Assembly (NCBI GenBank): GCA_031270755.1
Contig: JAISWV010000058.1
Location: 1 to 8,336 of the forward strand
DNA length: 8,336 bases
Direction: 5' to 3'
From: Synergistaceae bacterium
GTDB taxonomy: Bacteria; Synergistota; Synergistia; Synergistales; Aminobacteriaceae
The position numbers were made by a program, and so were the translations under genes. Positions 5,211-8,336 of the stretch are shown one piece after another. How positions within the stretch are numbered: position 1 is the stretch's first letter; each line of letters begins with the position of its first letter. The notes under the pieces are model-generated. The model worked only from the letters and a program-made list of their open reading frames with translations. It had not been told where the DNA came from and did not search any database.

Positions 5211-5834
5211 TTAAAAGCTAGGGGCTATGTCCCAGTTCTTGCCACCCCAGCGCACAACCACTTTGTCGGGCGCGATACGCACGATACGCCCCTTTTTCTG
5301 CATAAAAGTATCGCCCGCCTTGACTATCATTCCGCTGCCCACCCCCGAGATATCCATCACCGCCACCTGCTGCTTGCCCACGATCATAATGGCCTTCAAG
5401 ACGATCTCGGGAGGGTATTCGATGATCACCTCGGGTTCCACGAAGACCAGGGGCTTCTCTTCCGCTTCGGGTGGCCTGACGGCCAAAAGCGGGTCGCCGA
5501 AGGGATACATGGAGATATCCGCCATGCGGCTGACCATCGACGTGCTGCTCTTGCGCGTCGAAGATGTCCTCTCGACGTCTTGCAGCATTTTGTCCAGTCT
5601 TTGTTTGTCCATTTGCGCCGTATTGGGCGGGGGCGAGCTGATGTCGTCGAAATACGGAGGTTCCAGCAAAACTTGGGCGTTCATGAAATTGTAACCCGCC
5701 CACGCCGTGCCCAGCAGGAAAATCGCAAAAAACACGCCCCGCACCAGGCGCAGAGACCCTCCCTCGTTGTTGACCCCTGTCAGGTTGTTCCACGCGGTGC
5801 TGAAAGCCTCGCCCCAACTCAAACGTTCTTCCAT
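5211..5834 (-). CDS. PilP/GspC-like inner-membrane pilus assembly protein
   Basis: PilP links the PilN/PilO inner-membrane complex to the secretin across the periplasm. The 207-residue product has a cytoplasmic start (1-29), one membrane helix (about 31-50, LVRGVFFAIFLLGTAWAGY), a flexible Pro/Ser/Thr-rich periplasmic linker (about 60-105) and a C-terminal beta-sandwich of the PilP/GspC homology-region type (about 141-203), with VAVMDISGVGSGMIVKAGD and GRIVRIAPDKVVVRW. Classical PilP is a lipoprotein; here no lipobox is seen and a transmembrane helix anchors it, as in GspC. The assignment rests on this fold pattern and on position between pilO and the secretin, so PilP versus GspC naming is open. 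The ATG at 5834 has a modest GGTGAG eight bases upstream and follows the stop of a tiny ORF by three bases. Confidence 0.8.
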   Translation of the reverse strand: MEERLSWGEAFSTAWNNLTGVNNEGGSLRLVRGVFFAIFLLGTAWAGYNFMNAQVLLEPPYFDDISSPPPNTAQMDKQRLDKMLQDVERTSSTRKSSTSMVSRMADISMYPFGDPLLAVRPPEAEEKPLVFVEPEVIIEYPPEIVLKAIMIVGKQQVAVMDISGVGSGMIVKAGDTFMQKKGRIVRIAPDKVVVRWGGKNWDIAPSF

Positions 5835-5837
5835 ATA

Positions 5838-5888
5838 TCAACTCACCATCCTGCTTGCGCTGCTCGTCCTGCCGGCCTGCTTGCTCAT
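5838..5888 (-). CDS. Possible 16-codon leader ORF before the PilP-like gene
   Basis: In the 75-base gap between pilO and the PilP-like gene, an ATG at 5888 with AGGA just upstream opens a 16-residue frame (MSKQAGRTSSASRMVS) whose TGA ends three bases before the next ATG. That spacing would allow ribosomes to re-initiate. The sequence is Ser/Arg-rich with no recognised motif. It contains a 9-base direct repeat, GCAAGCAGG. It may be chance; coding status is unproven. Confidence 0.2.
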   Translation of the reverse strand: MSKQAGRTSSASRMVS

Positions 5889-5909
5889 TTTCCTAATTTG
5901 CCCGTTTGC

Positions 5910-6422
5910 CTATTTGCCAATGATGGCTTCCACGGTGATGTCGACTTGAACTTCCCCCCGGGTCTCGGGAGTCCTGGACGCCGTCACGCCCATCGCGGAC
6001 ACGCGTACCGTCGTCAAGAGGTTGCGCCAATTCGCCAGTACCCGCGTAAACGAGTAGTAGTCGCCGCGCAGCGTCAAGGCCAGAGAGCTGCGGCCATCCC
6101 TGGAGACGCCCCGCGCCTGGGTGGAAAGGATGTTGACCCCTGTCACCTGCACCGCTCCCTGAACCTCGGAGTAAAAGTTCATGTCGTTGGACGCGACCTT
6201 CACCTGATACCTTTCGAATTCGCGAAAAGCGTTGGAAAAAACCGTTTTTTGTTCCATCAGCGACTGCGTCGCCTGAGCCAACTCGCCTCTGCGCTGCTCC
6301 AGCTCGACGGCTTCTTCGTGCAGCTGGGTGAGCTGCCCGTTCAGAAAGTAAACGCCTCCTACAAGCGCGGCGCAGACAACAAAAAGGGAAAAACCCAGCA
6401 AAGCCACTTTGTTGTTGTTCAT
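5910..6422 (-). CDS. pilO: Type IV pilus inner-membrane assembly protein PilO
   Basis: PilO pairs with PilN to form the inner-membrane alignment platform that connects PilM to PilP and the secretin. The 170-residue product has a short cytoplasmic start (1-6), one membrane helix (about 7-28, LLGFSLFVVCAALVGGVYFL), a coiled coil rich in Glu and Gln (29-72) and a C-terminal ferredoxin-like domain (about 82-170) with the family-type LALTLRGDYYSFTRVLANWRN... segment near 114-134 and a last strand VQVDITVEAI. Length is a little short of the usual 200 or so. The ATG at 6422 is the first start in frame; the ribosome binding site (GAAAG) is weak, so coupling to pilN, which ends 18 bases upstream, is likely. 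Confidence 0.85.
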   Translation of the reverse strand: MNNNKVALLGFSLFVVCAALVGGVYFLNGQLTQLHEEAVELEQRRGELAQATQSLMEQKTVFSNAFREFERYQVKVASNDMNFYSEVQGAVQVTGVNILSTQARGVSRDGRSSLALTLRGDYYSFTRVLANWRNLLTTVRVSAMGVTASRTPETRGEVQVDITVEAIIGK

Positions 6423-6440
6423 GACTTTCTTCGCTGCCCC

Positions 6441-7031
6441 CTATCTGGCGTCGAAGGCCTTGATCTGGCCGATGGGCAGGGCGGTCAAGTTCAGCGTAAA
6501 CGACACCCTGCCCGTTCTATCGTCGCGCTTGGAGTTGGACATGGTCCCGGCCGCAAAAACTCCGCTGCTCATGAGCCCGTCGTAGAGCCGGATGATCTGC
6601 TCTTCCGTGGCGGCCGTGGCGGCTACCGCCACCGGCGTTCCCCCCGCGACAGGGTTGGCGAACCTCAGACTGTCCAGCCCCATGCCGTATTCCATATGCT
6701 GTTCGAAAGCGTTCAGCACCTCCAGCGTGGGAAGGTCATCCTGCATGATCTTCAGCGTGTTCACGTACACGGCCTCCTGGGCCTTCAAGCGCTGGATCTC
6801 CGCCTCCAGTGCCATTCTTTCACCCTCCAGGCTCTCGACCTCGTATCTTTTATCCTCGAGTTCTCCTTGCATGGTAAACATGTTCATCGTCATCAAGCCG
6901 ATATAGGCGAGATTGGCTATTACAAAAATAGGAAGAAGAACCATCACCAAAGTGCGCGTCAAGTTGAAAGACGTTTTCTTGCGCTCTTTTTCCAGCACGC
7001 TCGCGGGGCGTAAATCGAACTGCACTCTCAT
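6441..7031 (-). CDS. pilN: Type IV pilus inner-membrane assembly protein PilN
   Basis: PilN binds PilM through its cytoplasmic N terminus and PilO in the periplasm. The 196-residue product begins RVQFDLRPASVLEKERKK (2-19), which takes the place of the INLLP-type motif of classical PilN and is followed by one membrane helix (about 27-50). A charged coiled coil (about 55-95) leads to a ferredoxin-like periplasmic domain (about 100-196), with an Ala/Val/Thr-rich stretch at 127-142 and a final strand FTLNLTALP. Start and pilM stop share ATGA (four-base overlap), so translation is probably coupled; no strong ribosome binding site is seen. The changed N-terminal motif makes its PilM contact worth a closer look. 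Assignment rests on topology and gene order as well as sequence. Confidence 0.83.
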   Translation of the reverse strand: MRVQFDLRPASVLEKERKKTSFNLTRTLVMVLLPIFVIANLAYIGLMTMNMFTMQGELEDKRYEVESLEGERMALEAEIQRLKAQEAVYVNTLKIMQDDLPTLEVLNAFEQHMEYGMGLDSLRFANPVAGGTPVAVAATAATEEQIIRLYDGLMSSGVFAAGTMSNSKRDDRTGRVSFTLNLTALPIGQIKAFDAR

Positions 7032-8005
7032 AACAGATTTCTCACCGCCAATCCAAACGCCGCCTCGAAGCCTCCCACGTTACCCACCAGGGAGGGCGTT
7101 CGCCAAAGGTTCCACACGTCCAAAGAGAGCACCGACAAAGAGGCCCCCGACTCCAGCAATGCGCCCAAACGGGAGTCCTTGCCCACGATGCCCCCCAGAA
7201 TGAGATTGTTGGGCTCCAGGCCCCGGTACTGATTTCCGGCGAAGATGATGGTGTTTTGGACGTCCCTCAAAATAGGCATGATCCCCTCGTCGGAGTCCCG
7301 CACTTCTCGGGACGTCAAGTCCACCGCCGTGGACCTGAAAAGAATGCCGTTGTCCTTGTAGCCCAGCATGATTTGCGTGCTTTCCGGCTCCACGAAAACG
7401 ACGAAATAACTCCCCGACCGAGGGTCCGGCCCCACGGCGGATCTGAAGAACGCCACGTTCATGGGCTCCACCGCCGTCAAGGCAATCCCCGCCCGCCCGG
7501 TCACTCTGACGATGTCGTTGATGATGCGCTGTCTGCAGGTGGCCACCAAAATGGTGGACTTGTCCGCCGCCTCGGGGGTGGGCACCTCCACCTCGGCGAC
7601 ATCGGCAGCCGCTTCTTGGTAAGGATAGGGAAAATATTTGTCGAACTCAAACTGCAGCGCCTCTTTTACGTCTTCAATGCTCATTTTCGGGTATTCGACC
7701 AAACGCAAGATCACGTCTCTGGAGGGAATACCCAGAACAACGGGAGAATGAAAGCCCCCCACAGCCGACTTGAGGCCCTCCAGGGCGGATACGACCGCCT
7801 CCAAATCCACCAGGGAATCCTTGACGATGGCGCCCTGCGAGATAGGCACGATTTCTTGTTTGACCACCTTCAGCGCCCCTCGGGTACCGCTCAGCTCCAG
7901 ATATCTCACAGAGTCCCCGTGCAAAGCAATGCCGGCGAAATTACCGCTTTTACTGCCTTTACTTTTGGAAGTCCCTTTCCCTTTCCTTGAGAATATGGAA
8001 GACAT
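7028..8005 (-). CDS. pilM: PilM-like actin-fold pilus assembly protein
   Basis: PilM is a cytoplasmic actin-like protein that binds the PilN N terminus and links the motor to the alignment complex. The 325-residue product has a basic, Ser/Gly/Lys-rich extension (1-20), then the actin-fold core. Family features are the segment YPKMSIEDVKEALQFEFDKY (105-124), with FPYP next, the second subdomain from TILVATCRQ (151-159) and LILGGIVGKD near 268-277. The first phosphate-binding motif, GIDIGS in most PilM, reads GIALHGDS (25-32), and the second (VDIG type) reads VFVEPEST (203-210); the usual aspartates are missing. The ATG at 8005 has a run of seven G at spacing five as its ribosome binding site. 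An unusual 146-base gap precedes it. Nucleotide binding may be weakened; the overall identity is well supported by neighbours pilN and pilO. Confidence 0.88.
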   Translation of the reverse strand: MSSIFSRKGKGTSKSKGSKSGNFAGIALHGDSVRYLELSGTRGALKVVKQEIVPISQGAIVKDSLVDLEAVVSALEGLKSAVGGFHSPVVLGIPSRDVILRLVEYPKMSIEDVKEALQFEFDKYFPYPYQEAAADVAEVEVPTPEAADKSTILVATCRQRIINDIVRVTGRAGIALTAVEPMNVAFFRSAVGPDPRSGSYFVVFVEPESTQIMLGYKDNGILFRSTAVDLTSREVRDSDEGIMPILRDVQNTIIFAGNQYRGLEPNNLILGGIVGKDSRLGALLESGASLSVLSLDVWNLWRTPSLVGNVGGFEAAFGLAVRNLL

Positions 8006-8031
8006 TCAGTCCCCCCCTTGTTGTCGAAATT

Positions 8032-8055
8032 GCAGCCTCGAGCATCGAGCAGTGC
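8032..8055. repeat. Hairpin with NotI-type GC-rich site upstream of pilM
   Basis: CTCGA (8037-8041) and TCGAG (8045-8049) pair across a three-base loop; outer GCA (8032-8034) and TGC (8053-8055) can extend the stem past a small internal loop. A GCGGCCGC octamer at 8054-8061 abuts it. It lies 15 bases from the G7 tract that serves as the pilM ribosome binding site. No T-run follows on the minus strand, so it is not a terminator. Effect on pilM translation is only a guess. Confidence 0.35.
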
Positions 8056-8081
8056 GGCCGCCTCAGATTATGTTTTGATCT

Positions 8082-8109
8082 ATGATACACGCTACTCTTG
8101 TTTTAAGAA
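8082..8109 (-). promoter_or_regulatory. Weak candidate promoter of pilM operon
   Basis: On the minus strand TATCAT (8087-8082, five of six -10 matches) lies 16 bases from TTCTTA (8109-8104, three of six -35 matches). It sits in the 146-base gap before pilM, the only sizeable gap in the pilus module, so a promoter here is reasonable. A CATAAT a little downstream is an alternative -10 but has no usable -35. Low confidence. Confidence 0.25.
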
Positions 8110-8140
8110 AGGGGTATTCACAAAATAATTTGCATTTGCG

Positions 8141-8160
8141 TTTACCGAACTTTACCGAAA
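8141..8160. repeat. Tandem 10-base repeat across the upstream gene's stop codon
   Basis: TTTACCGAAC (8141-8150) and TTTACCGAAA (8151-8160) are adjacent and differ at one base. The second copy includes the stop codon and last two codons of the partial gene (8152-8336). It may be a small local duplication; a single copy would still leave a stop. No function is evident. Confidence 0.5.
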
Positions 8161-8336
8161 CGATTCTTTCCAATACACCGGGGGTTTTTCTAAAACATAA
8201 ACCACGCCCACCCCGGGAACGTCGTTTAAAGCCGACACGTAAACGCTTTCCGTCGTTAAAGAAGCGAGTCCTTTTTGGGCGATCACCGCGCGAATCATGT
8301 ATCCCCCTGGAAAATTCGGCGGAAAAAGAAGAGGAT
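8152..8336 (-). CDS. C-terminal end of an unrecognised protein upstream of pilM (partial)
   Basis: I do not recognise this gene. The last 60 codons are in the window, ending in TAA at 8154-8152; the start lies off the right edge. The visible part has alternating strands and small residues, such as GYMIRAVIAQKG and VGVVYVLEKPPVYW, then a charged end KESFR. There is no membrane helix in this part. Being upstream of pilM, it could be a pilus or pseudopilus component whose N terminus (with any prepilin motif) is outside the window, but nothing seen here proves that. The frame is preferred over a second open frame that reads as Arg/Phe/Cys-rich shadow. A 146-base gap separates it from pilM. Confidence 0.6.
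   Translation of the reverse strand, partial: PLLFPPNFPGGYMIRAVIAQKGLASLTTESVYVSALNDVPGVGVVYVLEKPPVYWKESFR

Noticed and set aside
5178..7013. Long plus-strand open frame of 611 codons opposite pilN, pilO and the PilP-like gene
   Set aside because: His/Arg/Gln/Leu-rich product with no domain, opposite well-identified genes in a GC-biased region; a mirror of minus-strand codon use.
8152..8336. A second open minus-strand frame across the right edge, continuing to about 8065
   Set aside because: Arg/Phe/Cys-rich product without plausible structure; the alternative frame reads as a normal protein end with a stop at 8152.

Overview
The window reads as chromosomal core and near-core sequence from a diderm anaerobe-type bacterium, most likely a member of the Synergistota. 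That assignment is inferred from two things: an outer-membrane secretin with a PilM/N/O/P inner-membrane assembly sits beside genes more familiar from Firmicutes (an Asp23/Gls24 protein and a CD1247-type zinc-ribbon protein), and all of these run into efp, nusB and xseA. No gene here proves the phylum. Every gene I can support lies on the minus strand, so transcription runs from high to low coordinates. I see no tRNA, rRNA, CRISPR array, transposase or insertion sequence, and no gap longer than 300 bases.

Right part (8336 to 3310), type IV pilus / type II secretion-like module. The 3' end of an unrecognised gene (8152-8336) is followed by a 146-base gap. Then come pilM, pilN (4-base overlap with pilM), pilO, a PilP-like protein with an N-terminal membrane anchor, and a PilQ-type secretin. 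PilM is cytoplasmic, PilN and PilO are single-pass coiled-coil inner-membrane proteins, the PilP-like protein spans the periplasm, and the secretin forms the outer-membrane pore. Together they make the alignment complex. Motor ATPases, PilC and clear pilins are not in the window.

Middle part (3309 to 1481), efp, a CD1247-type zinc-ribbon protein and asp23. A perfect TATAAT lies upstream of efp, in a leader with a tandem 11-base repeat and an inverted repeat. EF-P carries arginine, not lysine, at the tip of its P-site loop. The CD1247-type and Asp23 genes have strong ribosome binding sites but non-ATG starts (TTG and GTG).

Left part (1480 to 1), a two-helix membrane protein, nusB and the start of xseA. 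A good sigma-70-like promoter (TGGACA, 17 bases, TCTAAT) precedes a leader of about 150 bases. The membrane protein looks like an Asp23/AmaP-type domain followed by two membrane helices, the reverse of the usual AmaP order. It may anchor the neighbouring Asp23 protein; this is the most interesting hypothesis in the window. nusB overlaps xseA by 38 bases, and its extra C-terminal tail carries the xseA ribosome binding site.

I do not see a clearly new multi-gene system. The points worth a second look are the reversed AmaP-like protein, the degenerate nucleotide site of PilM, the membrane-anchored (GspC-like) PilP, the tyrosine-rich repeat segment of the secretin, the arginine-type EF-P and several leader or terminator-like structures.
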